Positions 46,716 to 60,900 of a stretch of DNA of 64,000 nt are shown piece after piece. The position numbers were made by a program, and so were the translations under genes. The notes below the pieces were generated by a model. That model ran no database searches. It had not been told where the DNA came from and saw only the letters and a program-made list of their open reading frames with translations. Numbering within the stretch: position 1 is the stretch's first letter; each line of letters starts with the position of its first letter. Source of the DNA: Melanocharis versteri (taxonomy: Eukaryota; Chordata; Aves; Passeriformes; Melanocharitidae); NCBI GenBank assembly GCA_013397845.1, contig VZTG01002058.1, positions 1 to 64,000 on the forward strand. The letters are read 5' to 3'.

Positions 46716-46767
46716 ATGCTTGTACTTCTGCATGGGGTCACCAAAAGCCTTTTGTGATGGGTCATAA
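46716..46767 (+). repeat. 52-bp direct repeat, copy B
   Basis: Differs from copy A at two positions only. It starts 690 bases after copy A starts. Confidence 0.85.
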
Positions 46768-49700
46768 CCCACTGTTGACTCATTTTCACATCATGATGGA
46801 GCAGCACTCTGCTTTCTGTTCTATAGTCTGGGAGTATCAATATAACCAAGGCTGTGCACTCTTTTCATGGCTCTTAAAATTCTAGGATTAGTCGTTAAAG
46901 AGGCAAATTTCCATTTTCTTTGGTGCTAAGGCTTCTAACCAAGACAATGGCTGGAAATTTTTCTTTTTTTCCTTCTTGTATGGTTGCCACTCTCTCAGAC
47001 TCAGATGACTCAAACATGTTCTCTGTCTGCTGGACAATGGTGATTTTCTGATGAAAGTGCTAATATTGTCCTGCTCCTGCTAAGATTTTGCTGCCCAGAT
47101 ATTACAAATTCCCTGTGTATGATTCTGGAAAATTGCACAAGGTACTTATTTGTACGTGCTGAAGATGTGAAAAAACATTACTTAACCCTCTTTCTGAGCT
47201 CACATGAGGTGTTACAACACCTTTACTTGTGTCAAGGTCTGAAAATGGAATTAACAGCAAAGAACTGTGATTCTGGGTGGTTCTAAATCTTGCTATTTTT
47301 TCTTTTTTGACATTTCAATAAATTTGCTTGACAGTATTTACTGCAGTGTATCATAGTAAAATTATGAATGCTCATTCATTCCTTATTAATACAACTTGAA
47401 GGTTTTGAGATGTTCAGATAAGAAGGACAGCAAAAGGATGTCCTGAAATATCATATTTAATGGAATGGATTGGAAAGTATTACTATTGTATCACTTGGAG
47501 GCCATTCTGGTCTTGAACTGCTGGTATAACAGTGAGGCATCGTGAATTTTGCTTAATTATGGCATTATCTCACCACATACAGCTTATATCTTCAAATACA
47601 GTAGCAACATATTAGATACTAATAGCCTTTTCCATTTAGGAGATTATATGGAGACTAAGCTACAAGGTTTAAAATTCAGACTGTCTCTGATCTGACGAAG
47701 ACAAAATACCATTAAAATAAAATTGTGTATGGCGTCTATAATTCCCCTTTGAAGTCTTTTGGTAGCTTCTAACTTTTACATACAGCCATTTTAAACTCTC
47801 ATTAATAATTTTAAAGATTTTCTCATCTTTCAGATTAATTCTCCACCCTTTGGAAGGGACAGGGCAACCTGCCTTTTCTAAATATTTTCCTTTTTTCTTC
47901 CTTTTTGCCTCCCAAAAGCACCTATCTGCTGCTCCTTCCTACCTCTCCTGTGCTCCTTGTGCACTCACCCCACCTGCATGCCCATTTCTTTATGCCAGAA
48001 CTAGGTAAGTTTCAAAAAAGATACTATCTGCTTTGGCAAACTCTAGAGTGTTTTGGCAGATGACACTTAGGCTTGCAAAATTAACCTGCAAACAATTTTT
48101 GGACAAGGGTGAGTGGGTTTGTGCTCTGTGATGCCTCAGAACCAGCCCTCGTAGATTCCCAGCTATCCCATCAAGCCACAGCCAGAGGAAACACTGATAT
48201 CACACACAAGGACACAAAGGGCTCAGTTACTCTGCCTATAGAGCCAATTGCACTTTCAGGAACAACTGCACTGGGATTGTGATAAACTGACCCCACGCAG
48301 CTGGGAAGCCACACCCTCCATGCTTCCCTGCACAGTGGTGCCCCATCCCAGCAGAGCTTCTCAAGGCTCCAGTTACCACATCCTGAACCTCATTATTAAC
48401 CAGAGTTTATCAATCAGACCATATCTTGTTCTCCCTTCAAGCAAACTAGTGTTAAACAAAAAAAAAAAATTTGGAGAGACTGAGAAAAGTGACAGCCATT
48501 CTTTACCCATTTTTGCTGACATGGCATAAGAAGAGCTGACATCAGCTCTCACATTGTGTCCAGGATATGGGATGTGCACACAAGCTGAGACTGAGGCAAT
48601 AATTAGACAACTTCAAAGTTGACAGGTGTTTTCTGGCCATCCTTCTGGACTAAGTGCACATGGCAGGATGGAAGGACACATCCAAACGACAGAAAAGATG
48701 GTGAGTCTGTCTGTGTATTAATTTTATAGAACATTGATTTGTCATCTTTTATTTTTATAAACCATTTAATTTTTTTTTTTTCTTCTGGCACGACTGCACA
48801 CAGATGTAGCAGTGCTCAGTACCAGAAATGCTATTCAGCGTGAGCTGTTTTCTGAAGGAAAAGTGCACATGAGAATTCAGGCTATTTCATCTATACCACA
48901 AGTGCTACTTGTACTCCTAAAGAACGGTTGCAGCTGATGACAAGGTGTGACACTTCTGCTGGTCCCCCTTCAGGAACACCGAGGTGGTCTGCCACATGTG
49001 ATAGTTCTCTTAACTTTTGATAGTATATAATTAGGGCAACCTAACCCTTGTTTAAAGATTGCAGTATATTAAATCAAAATACTTGGGTGGACTTTCCTGG
49101 TGTTGGAGCAGGCAACTGCGGAATGAGGGGACACCAACCATGTAAAACAGAATTCTTCCTCAGTAAACCACACAACAGGAAGTATAGCTGGACTTGTGCT
49201 TAGTGTGCTCCTTTCATCATCATAACCTTTGGGCTTATTTTGGGTGGGGGGAATAAATGATATTCAGATTCATTCCTCAATAGAGATCTGATATACCCTG
49301 GACACATATGCTCAAACTACAAGTGATTGGCAAAGATGCCTTCAATATCTCAATATCATCAATTACTTTGACCTTCTCACAGTCTACTTTGCAAATAGTA
49401 GTAGCTTAAATACTCACATAATGCAGAGTGAATTATTTCAGCCACATTTTTACAAAATCTTTCAAAATATTAACATTTGCAAGACAAAAATATTTGTTTA
49501 CAGCACAAAAAAGTAGAAAAGAGGTGAAAAAGACTATACAAGGAATCAAGGTCTCTTTATTCATCACGTACTTTCTAGGGAGTTTTGATCTTTAAATTTG
49601 TTCTAATATTATCAGAATTGATTTCTAGTCTCTCTGATTCCAGAGGAAATGTTTTCGGTGAAGGTCTCAGTGGATTAAGTATAATGAAAAATCAGCTTGC

Positions 49701-50532
49701 AGAGCTGTTACTGTGGTGGTCTTAAGTGTAGAGCTTCTAAAAAATTAACTGGTAAGAAAATTCCAAAGCACTATATTTCAAAGCATTTAATTTTCTAGCT
49801 TTTGTCATTAAATAATTTGGCAATTGAAAGTCTACATAGAAATTGTTTATTTTTTATTATATCATGGTATCTTCTAATTCCCTTACCTGGCTTTATTGGC
49901 TTTTAAATAAACACCAAATTCAGAAAAAAAAACCTTACAATATTCTGAAAAGATAAAATTTAAAGTAAGAGGTACACTTTAGTTCTCTGGGTTTTGTTTC
50001 AGCTTGATTTTGGTGGTTTCATTTGGGAATTTTTTTTTGTCATTCTGAGAACCAAATCCTTTAGGTTCTACGAGAAAATATTTCTTTATAAACAGCTCTG
50101 CTTGAATGCTTATCTTTACTTTATTCTCAAGAAAGACCTTTTAACTGTACTACTTTCTGACTCTCTTGGAAAAAGCCCAGGTCTATTTTTAGATACCAGC
50201 ATCCTAAATTGTGTACTGTATCACACAGTACAATGCAAGCAAAACCAGGAAATTCTGCTCCCTATTATTTTTGAGCATGAGCCATCTCTGGCCCAGTTCT
50301 GCAGAACAGCCCCAATAAAAGTCCTCTATGGTCACCACTGAAACCATTATGAGGAATATGGGTTTGTTACAGGAACAACTGTTATTTCACATACGCAGCT
50401 TAACACCACCTGAAGAAGAATGAATGGAAAATAGCTGAAAATAACACCAATACACATATATACCTTCGCAGAAATTTCCTTACTGTTATTATTAATCAGT
50501 TTATAGCAGCACTGTTGCTCAAATAGTCCCTA

Positions 50533-50670
50533 CTAAAACAAACAAACAAACAAGCAAAAAATCACGAAAAAACCCCACCCAAAACAGAACAAAAAAAAAC
50601 CCAACCAAACAAAAAAAAACACTCCCAAACCAAACCAAAAAAAGGAAGGTAAGGAAGGTAAAAAAGGGAA
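50533..50670 (+). repeat. A/C-rich low-complexity tract with AAAC and GGAA units
   Basis: It begins with aaac units, moves through runs of A broken by CCC and CAA, and ends in aaggaaggt units. Almost no T occurs over 100 bases. Confidence 0.8.
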
Positions 50671-51895
50671 AAGTCACTCCTTTTCACACTGCTTACAACA
50701 AATTGCTTGCCAGCTCACAATTAATTTCCCGCAAACCTGCTTGGTGGTGCCCTCCCCACTTAGTGACAGCAAGGGCTGAGTGATTTGTTGCCATAATGGC
50801 TTCCTTGTGCCCCTTATATATGAGGTAAACTGCTTGACAATGACACTTTTTTAGTGCTGACCACCTGCACTTGTCTGCAACCACTTGAAACTCTACTCAC
50901 AGCACTGGCAATAAGATTCCACCCTAGTGATATTTCATAAATGCACAGCTTCACAGGCAGCTCAAGGAAATTGATATTAATGTAGACACTGTTAATAATG
51001 AAACTTAAAAGGTAATTTGAAGGGAAAAAAGCTACCATACAAATGATACTCTCTGTGTCTTTTCATCCTTGCAATATATCTGACAACAATTTTACATTCA
51101 GCAGTCTCACAGAAAGAGGCGATCTCATTATAAATAAAGGTTTTGTACTTCTGCAAAGGGTTTGTATTTTCAAAGTCACTTGAAAACAAGAATCGACTGC
51201 AAGGCTTTGTAACATCCAAGTGAGGCAAGCGCTAGCAAGACAGGAATGTCCTGTAAATAACTCCTAAAAGGTATCTAATTGGTGGTTTGGATAATATTAC
51301 TTTCCTCCTCTGCAGAGACCTGGAAAACAAGTAATGAGAAGGTCCTATATAGAAGATTATCAATGGAGTATATTACCACCATGAGTATTTTAACCTTGTT
51401 ATGACTTATGAATTATTTCATGCTGTTTTCCCTTCTCTAACTTTTCAGTAAGAGAACTGTACTGCCATTTGTTATTATGTAATTATACTCTTCATGAAAA
51501 ATTCACCTATTCTCCCCTCTGCCTACCCTGAAAGAGATGTGGTTTTTGGGGTGCAAACAGAACAGATCATAGAGGCCCTGTTTCAGCCCTCTGCATGCTC
51601 CCAGCCTGGGTAAAACTGCGTTACAGTGTGTTTTGCATGGTTCAGAAGCACTGACACTATGTGACCACTCTTCTCTAGAGCCTGTGTTATAAAATCATAC
51701 TGCATTTTCCAAGCTCACTTCCTCTTCCTACTCTTTAGCCTAAAATATTGGACCTCTTGAAAAGACAGCTTTAAAAAGCTGTGGGGTTTTGTGTTCAGTT
51801 TCTACTGCTTTGCATAAAGAAAAGACATCAAGGACAGTTATTTGAATGTGGAAACCGTAGTGGGGTGAACCATGAGGTTTTAAGGCTAGCACTTA

Positions 51896-51966
51896 TTTAT
51901 ATGTATGTATACATATGTATATGTGTGTGTATATATATATGCACATGTACGTTGGCATGTATGTAC
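51896..51966 (+). repeat. TATG/TG/TA microsatellite
   Basis: A compound run of tatgtat, tgtgtg and tatatata units; likely to vary in length. Confidence 0.85.
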
Positions 51967-54900
51967 TTTCTATCACTTTTTATTATCTTATTTTAAAATT
52001 TATTTCTTTTTTTAAAAATCTTTTCTTTGGTATCAGAGAAGAGAGAAAAGAAGTTGGCTTTCTCCTTCCAACTTTTTGTCAAGTTTTAAACTGGTCTTGC
52101 ACTAAAACCAATCCAATTTGTGCAGAACTGATTGTAGTAAATATCATTAAGAGTATAAGCTTTTAAAAGGTTAGAACCCTAGAAGCTGCAGCACAGGATG
52201 GAGAATCAAGAATGCTTGGTCAGCTTACTGTTGATTTCTTAACTGAACTTCTGAGTAAAAAGTGGTTATGTAATTTCATCCATTTCTCTGTTATTTCACA
52301 AGACTTTTGTAAAAATTGAGTTTTGTAGTCTCAAGAGGAAAGAGAGGGTTATGAATTTGCCAAGCAATTTTATGGTTTTTGTAACTTTCAAGAAGACTGG
52401 AAAAACCAAATCCTTAACAAATACTTTTCCTTCATTATTTTTCCAGATGGTTTAATTTTTGCATTAAGTGCTGAGATGTATACACCAGTGGCTTTCTAAA
52501 TCAAAGTTTTGAAATACTGCTTTTGCAAGGGGAGAAAGACAACAAAAAATAGATAGATTTATACAAAAACACAAACCAAATCTTTTAGGCTAAGTTTTGC
52601 CTTCATAAAATGTAGATTTTATTCATGTAGACATAAAGAAATCTGTGCACTCCATACATGTTGCAGTTCATTCTGCTAGCCATGGAAAATGGGCACTGAA
52701 ACAAGTGCTCAGGTCATAATATCTGTCTCTATGAAGATTTTTTGTTTATTGAAAAAATAATGCTTCCTCCTGCCCTGTAACAAGCCTGAAAGCTTTTACT
52801 AGAGAGTGGAAGATATTTTCCTCCTGCCAGTTTTGAAAATTTTTTTGAAAGCCACTTTTGGATCACATGTTTTCAGTGGCTGAGCAACAGTCTTCCTTTA
52901 TTTTGTGCACCTCATTTTGTTCTTTTTATTTTCCTCAGAGTTCAACACAAGACCTGATCTTACCCATGGAAGGCAGAGTATTCCATCAGATCTGCCTCTG
53001 CCACAGGAGCACAGCGATCCAAGATTCCAGGCCCACCTTCCCTGATCAGCCTGGTGGATTTTTGCAGGAAGACTGCAGATGATCTTGAGGGGTTTTGATC
53101 AAGCATAATTGCATAAACACAGATGTATACACTCTGCCTCACAGACCTGGCTCCTTCATCAGCAATGTGAACAGTTCCCATCACATCCAAGGAGATAATA
53201 GACTCCCAGGTGTATAAGTTCGTTGTCTATTTCCTCTTCTTTGAAATATTACATTTTTAGAACCTTGGTTTTAAACATGCACCATAAATCTGACAAGTGT
53301 TACTGATATCCCAACTCTAAATAAATAGTTTAAAATAAAAGTTGTATAAATATTCATCTGTGCCAACAGTAAGGTTTGAAAGGGAGCATGGTAAACACAA
53401 AGTAAATTAAGTGGGATTCGCTTTCGTGAGGTGGATGGGTACTTAAAACTAGTTATCATAGAGAAGATTATGTTGTGTAGTGTGACAGCATGTACCCATG
53501 TGGCTAACCAAGAGCTGGTTGAGCAAACAAACCCCACCCATACCGAGGAGCAGTGCCATGGCCAAACCACAGTTCCCGTGAGGCATAAATTTAATTTGCT
53601 GAAGATGAAGTACAGGCACTGTTGAGCTCATGAGACAGCAACAGACATATTGCAAGAGAAGAAAGTGGAATTTGGTGGAAGGTCCAAGTTCTACATATGC
53701 TGTGAATAAACCAGACTATTGTTTTTCGATAAAGGAGTATTGTTCTGAATGTGCTGGGTAACCAAGTAAAGTCAGCAGAATTTTCTTGCCAAATATAGTC
53801 TCTTGCTAACTGCTAAAAGTCCTAGCTTTTAAATTAGCTGAAGTCACTGAAAAATAGTTTACATTTCTGCAGCCTGCTGCAGCAAAGCCAACCAAATGTT
53901 TGGCTTAATATTCATCTCTTTCATGAACCTTTATTAATCATCTAAGACAGAAAATACCATTTCTATTCTTTAGTAATTTGATGCATAAAACTTTGGGTTC
54001 CTTCCCTTCTTTTTCCTCTATTTTTTTTTAACTTGTTCAGAAAAGACACAGTAGGGTCACGGGTCACTGCTGTGGTATTAGGCTATGTGAAGCATTTCAT
54101 AACTTAAAGAAATGCTTTCAGTTTCTGGCACCAGCTCGAGTTGTAGGTCACAGTTACTAGCAGTATGTATTTTGTTGTTTGGGGGTTTTATTGTCATATC
54201 CGAAGCCAGCATAAGGAGGAAAATAAGGTTTTGTTTTTCACAGTAGCTTGAAGCAGTGGTGATATGGGCCTAGAAAACTAGCAGATCTTAGGAGACCTGA
54301 CTACTAAAAACAGTCCAAATTGCTGCATTTCTTTAGGGCAATGTTGTGCAAATGATACACTGTAAAATTATTAAGATGTATAGAGCAACTGCTGGAAGTT
54401 TGAATTGTCTTCCAGTCCTTGGATATATTTGGTGCTCATTGCTTTTAGCCAGTCCAGCAGGCAAGCATGGGGTCTTTTGGATCCTGAATCTGGGTCTGAA
54501 TGGGTCAGCCCCTTCACGTCCTGGCAGCAGTGCCAGAACCAAGACGGAGGGATGCGGCCTGTGCCTTGTGCCTTCAGGAGACATAAGGGAGTGTTTGGCC
54601 CTGTGAGGTTTGCTCCTCCAGTCCTGTAAGAGCTGGAGTGCTTCACTTCTTCTTTCTTCCCACCCACAGGCTGAGGGTATCACCTAGGAAAACAAACTCT
54701 GAAGTAAGCTTTGGCTACATTTATTTCCAAACAAACAAAAATCAATTTCTCTATTAATTATTTCATCTACTTTCTCTACTCACTATTTCACATCTGTAAT
54801 ACCTATTCGTTCTGCCAGTGTTTCCTCCAGAAGCAGGGAGGGATGGGACATTCAGGGTCTACCTCACAAGGATCACCAGTGGAAACACAAAGGCAAAACC

Positions 54901-57900
54901 AAGACCATGCTGGGGTCCAACTGCTGAATTAGCTCCCCTGAACTGCCAGAAGCATGACTGCCACTTGGAGGAAGAGATTAGCCGAAAGTAGCCAACTTTT
55001 CTCCTTTTGAGATATTTTGGATGTTGTATTAAGTCAATATGCAAATAAACATGTTGGTATTTGCTAATATAATTGGGTGCTGAACGTACCTCAAATGGTG
55101 TCTTGCTTTGCTTCTTTCATAACCATACTAGAATTGTTTGGTGTTCAGGTGATAGGTATCTCTCAGTATGCAGTGGCAGACTAAAAAGGGAATGGAGAAG
55201 GTGGGTGTAGGTGACTAGGCCTGTTGATCGGATCCAGTTTGGCAGTGAACACAAGGATTGTCTCAGAAGATTCACATGGCAGACTTGTTTTCTAAAACAG
55301 GCAGGCACAATCAGGGCAGAATCAACTTTTTTCAGCTTTTTCTGGTATGGCCATGCCTCTAAAGGGTGGAGTGACTGAGCCAGGCCCCTCTGATCCCCTG
55401 TCACCTTCTCTTGCCCACTGCAAGAGATAACTCTCCTCATGCCTATCAACTAATCTGTCTGTGATTGAGATGCCTAAATATGATGGACACTTACAGTGAT
55501 CATTATCATGTTAATAACACAAGAACTCTTGCAAATTTTTAACCAACGTATTTGGTAGGAGGTGCCTTACCCAGATGTGCATTTTAAGGAGGGAAATCTA
55601 CTTCAGCAGGCAAACCTACTACCTAAAGAGTATAAAGTTGGGTTATCATTTTATTTACATGAAGTTCCAGAAAGTATACAATTGACTTACCTTTGTTTCC
55701 TCTTCTCCTATTTACTTCCCTTTTAAAGATTCATGAAGTATAAAAACATGTCTGAAAATACTGTTTAAAAGCCCATATTATGAGCTTATGTCTTCTAAAA
55801 CACCTTTTATCATGGGCTTGGCATGTGTATTGTTAAGTCTCCCTTACCTCATGCACTTGATTGCTGGATTTGAAGTCTTGAACTTCTCAGGTTTTGAAGA
55901 TTTTCCTCAAGATATGACAGTTTAGGTGGTTTTAATGAAATTACTATAAGATATAAAGACAAGCATTGGCATAAAACATTTCAAAAATTACCACAAAAGA
56001 GTTACCACACATGCTGAACAGTTTAATTTTATTCTGCTGTAGGTAATACCTTCTCTGCTGGACCCTTTATTTCATCTGTAGAAGGAAGGATCATTTACAC
56101 ACTCAATATCTGTCTCTCTTCAATGCTCAAATGATGCGAGGGTTTCTAATCATGGCTTTGACTGAGAATCACAATGAGGATAAAAAATTTTCCTTCTGTT
56201 ACATACAACACTAATCAAAGAAAACAAAATATTCAATGTAATTAATTATTTTAACTAAGTTAATATATTAAGTTTAACCTAATCAGTGTTGACAGCACTT
56301 GGAGTTTTATGACCAGTCACTGGATATTTGGAGTATTACATAAAAGTGAACCCCAGAGAATTAGATCCAGCATCTTTAAGTCTCAGCCCCTTATAACTAT
56401 TGAAAAAATCATGAGTACTAACAAGTGAAAAACCGGAAGACAAGTTAAAGAAATGATGAATGCATGGAATGAAACACTGACATTTCCAGCTTTGACTAGC
56501 ACATCATAAGGTTTGTCTCTCTATCTCTGTTTTTAATTTGGGCATTTCTTTTTTTTCGTTCTGAAGCCAACCTCACATTAGAGGATCTAGTTTGCTGCTT
56601 CTGAAAAACTAGAAATTGCATTGCTGCTAATTTAATAACATTTCACTGGTGTTCAGCCTCCTTTTATTATTTTGTTTTAATTTTCTCCCTTTTATCCTTC
56701 TCTCCCCCTGTGCCTGCCCCACTTCCAGGGCCAGCACTGGAGCTTCCGTGCTATTCCTGCAGTGTCTCACCAAAGACCCAGCAAAAAGCAGCAATGTCTT
56801 AAAAGCTTAAGTCTCCTCAGATTACAGCTAGCACCAAAATAAGACCAAATGCTGCCTGTGCCACCCACAGCCACTGTCATTCATGTCAAACTTTCACTAA
56901 CAACAGCTGATCTCTGACAGACAATGGAAAATTCAAAAAAATTAAGAAAAAAACCCAAATCAGCAATTAAAAGAAACCCCTAAAAACTTAAAAACCCCAA
57001 TCCACTGTTATAAAGTTCAAACAAATTGATAGTGACATGGATTACTCATGTTGATTTAATAAATTGCTCTGGTTTTTCAGCATGGATGACTTTACCGCCA
57101 CTGCTATTCCATAACTATTACTGATCATGCTGCTCTGCACTTTAAGAAAAGTAGGACCTCAGAAAGGAGCGTGGTGGAAATTTCCAGAATGTAGATGGTG
57201 TGTTTGGATAAAGACAGGCTTTATATGCTTAATTGCTAGGCCTGGGGAGCCTAGGTGCCCTGCCCACTGTCTCTCCCTGAGTACATTCAAATGGATATAT
57301 TCAGCTGGGATTCCCTGTGAATAGGAGGATTTCCTTCCCATACTACCACTTGCCTCTTTCTTCTTGCTGTACAACTATTGAAATTGTTGGGAAAAAATAT
57401 TTCCATCAGCTTTGTTGGTAACACATCTGGTCTTCTTTGTTCTGGGTGAGGAATGGTTTTGTTGTCTTTTGAGGAAGGCAGAACAAAGAATCAGCAAAAT
57501 CAACACATCTCACATCAGTTTAGAAATTAGCTCTATTAAATATTTAGGTGCTTTTCAAGCATTGTCTGAAGAAAATAATTTATGTGGCATAAACAGGGTT
57601 TGTCTTAAAGGTTCTGCAGAGATAAAAGACCTTCATCCATCAGCAATTACATATGACAGGAAACAGTCTCCTGAAGTCCATGGCATATTTGCATGTAGAG
57701 GATTATTCCAAACTGTATTAAAATTAATCATGTGTTTTCAAATATGCTAGAGGTTTTTCATGAAGGCAGTGGGTAACACGGTTGCAAGGTTCCAACCTAA
57801 AACAGCTCTGGATTATCTAAAAATAGACTGTCAGGTCCTATTTTTAGCAACAGTGATATAAATCCAAAGAAACCTCACTAACTTCAGACTAGCCATCTTG

Positions 57901-60900
57901 TATTTACATTTGAATTAAAGATGTCAAGTCAGTCTTTCTTTTCTTGCTGCATACTACTAGATGCAAATTTCTGATTCTGCAAACAAAATCTGGACTAATT
58001 CACAAGATTGGAAATTCATTAATTCTGTGCATCAGCCACCTGAGTGCGAGTTAATATTTTGAGGTTAAAAAAAACTGTGAGTGTTCTTTACTACTGCTCT
58101 GTTTTAATAGTATCTTGTGGATTTGGACAGCTGAAACAGCAACCGCTCAGAATGCTCTTTAAGCCACAATGCTTTGGTTACCTCACTCATCTCAGAATAT
58201 TTTCTTCTGTGAATTAGAAATTGACTGATTCCTCGTGTAGTTTTCGACTATTTCAAAGATTCCTTTGCAAGGCCAAGGTGCAGTAAAATCCAGTGTAATG
58301 TAAATCACTCTCTGATCCCATTTTCCCCTTCTCTTTCTGAATAGATCTATAAATGCAATGAAAAAAATATTTTTTGAATGGCACCAGTGGAGAAATTGGT
58401 GTCGCAGATGGAGTTTAAAAGTCATATCATCTTGCTAATAGCTAAATAAAGTATTTCCTTAGTTGGATTTTGGCTACACTACTCTGAATATTTGAACACT
58501 ATTTTATTTTAATAAGGAGAACATTTTAACTGCTGAGACTGGAGATAAAGTAATATTATCCTCTTGGCACGTTTAATAATATGTACTAATGCAGCCTATA
58601 TTTCCAGTGCAACCCCTCTTCCTTGTCTAGCACTATTGCTGCAAATTGATGTATTTTTCTGAGCAGCAAACCCAAGCAGTAATGTGGCCATGGGAAACTG
58701 GAACAGATGACCACTTGCTCTGGAAAGCAGCACACTGTGAGTTTGAAGTCCTTCGTGTTTACATAGTGGCTTGACTCTCAGCAGCAGGTCATAGCCACAG
58801 AAACAAGAGCTGCATGAAATATCATGTAGGGCCTGTAAAGCCAGGGATGTGCTGCATGCTGCCAGCAACGCCCTACAGGATCTCAAGCAGCCTGTCCCAC
58901 ACACCTGGGAGGACTGCAAATATTTCTGAGCAGACCTGCTGGGTTAAGCTGGCTTTGACAGAAGTCAGCTCATTAAACTGACAGGAAAACCTGTTTTTAA
59001 GTCTTTCAACTGCTAAATATTGTAGTAACTCCAAGACAAAGATGTTTCTCACAGCAATAATTCCACTAACACTGTTTCCCATGTAAGAGTTAATTAAAAA
59101 TTAATGCATTTTGTTTTGATGTCTTTTTTTGGAAAGCAAACAACTCACCCAAACTTCAACTATTTTGGTGCTTAAATAACACAAGGTACCAGTATGTGCT
59201 TTCTCTCCAAAAGAAAAGACAAAAAAAAGTCACTAGATTTTATCCAATGAGATATAGTATGCGTTACAACACAGAAGAAGGGTGTTATATTGAGACTTTG
59301 AATCAAAACTCCCCTTTCCTAGACTTCCCATGTACCTTTCTTTCCTGTTTAGAAAGCAAATGGATGACAGGCAATTCAGTACTCTTATGAAGAGTGATTC
59401 TGTTGCAATATGTGGACCTCCAAGACAGCATCTCTGCAGAGCTGGTTTACCTGTAGATGTAGCCAACCATCTCAAGCATTCCTGCATCTGTTCCCCAAAA
59501 TCCCTGCCAGAAACCTTGTAAATGGCCCCAAAACCAGGTCTTGGGTGATTTGGAAAGTATCCTTTCTAGTTCTATGGTCTGTCCTAGGCATGTCAGTAGA
59601 TCCATTTTACTTTACATAGATACTTCTACCTTCTCCACTCACACATAAATCTGGCTCGTTATGATTAGCTACCAATTGGCATTTTCAAAGGCACCCATCT
59701 CCACCCACTCACAAAGTAGTCCAAGATAGCAGGGTGCCTATAACACAAGCCAAAACAGTCAAACTGCTCAAGGGTGTGAAATTCTGAGCTGGCATGGACT
59801 AGTAGCAAGGAATTATTCAGGAGCTCCCCCTTGTACACATTTTAAATACATTGAAATTCTCAGTTCTTAGAGTCACAAAGGCTACACTAGGATGTAATTA
59901 AATAAGAATACTGCTGTCCATAATTATAAATTACTCTTTTAAAAGTTTTTATTTAAAGGTTGGCTTTAAAACAACCAACTTGTATTGATGGCTTCATTGC
60001 TTGATTTCAGATTTCTATATTTACATAAGCAGAGATCAGAAAGAACAAGGAATCTTGCCACTCTTTTTGTGCCAGGTGAAGAATGTCCAATCTTATTTCT
60101 ACAATAAAACTAAAAAGGCACATTAAATTACTTTTCATAATGAGGATTGCAAGAACAAACTGAATGGCAAGGGTCAGCCCTGAAAGTGTTTATTTTCCTC
60201 AGTAAGGTAATGGAAGGAAGCCGTACTCCTTATCCACTGGAATTACTTTTGCTGACATATGTGCTTGAAGAACTGGACCATTAGGTTTTCGTTCTTTTCC
60301 AAATTATGCTTGATCCTTTGAGAAAAAAAATGGCTGTAACTGAGTAAAATAAGTACTTTAAAATGGTCGATGCAACACTAGTTTTTTATCAGAAAGCTTA
60401 TTATCTTAAATGAAAATAAATAGCATTGCCATGCAGTAAATATAGGTTCTGCCTTTGCTACAGGATCCCTTGTACATGTAGAGCACTACCTATTCCAGTT
60501 CAAGATACACTATTTAGATTTAACAGACAGCTAAATTGTATTCTCATTAACAAGATGGATTAGGCTACACATTAATAAAAACACTCTACTATGGACCAGC
60601 AAATTTTCCATTAAAATTAAAGGGTATTTGTGCTGGAGAGCCATAAACTGTGCACTTTGTACAGGATTCTTTCAAATCCCAGCCCAGTGAAATGCATGGA
60701 TATACTTCCATTGGCTTTAGTGACTTTTACATCAGGAACTAAGGCACCGCAAACATTACATCCTCCTAATGAAGAATCACAGAGAAAAAAAATAGGTTTA
60801 TTATAAATGAAGATGTTCTGAAAGGGTTTTTTACCTATATCAGAAATTAGTGAGTGGAAAGTAGGTTCAGCATAATGTGTAATTCTTTATCTCACCCCAA

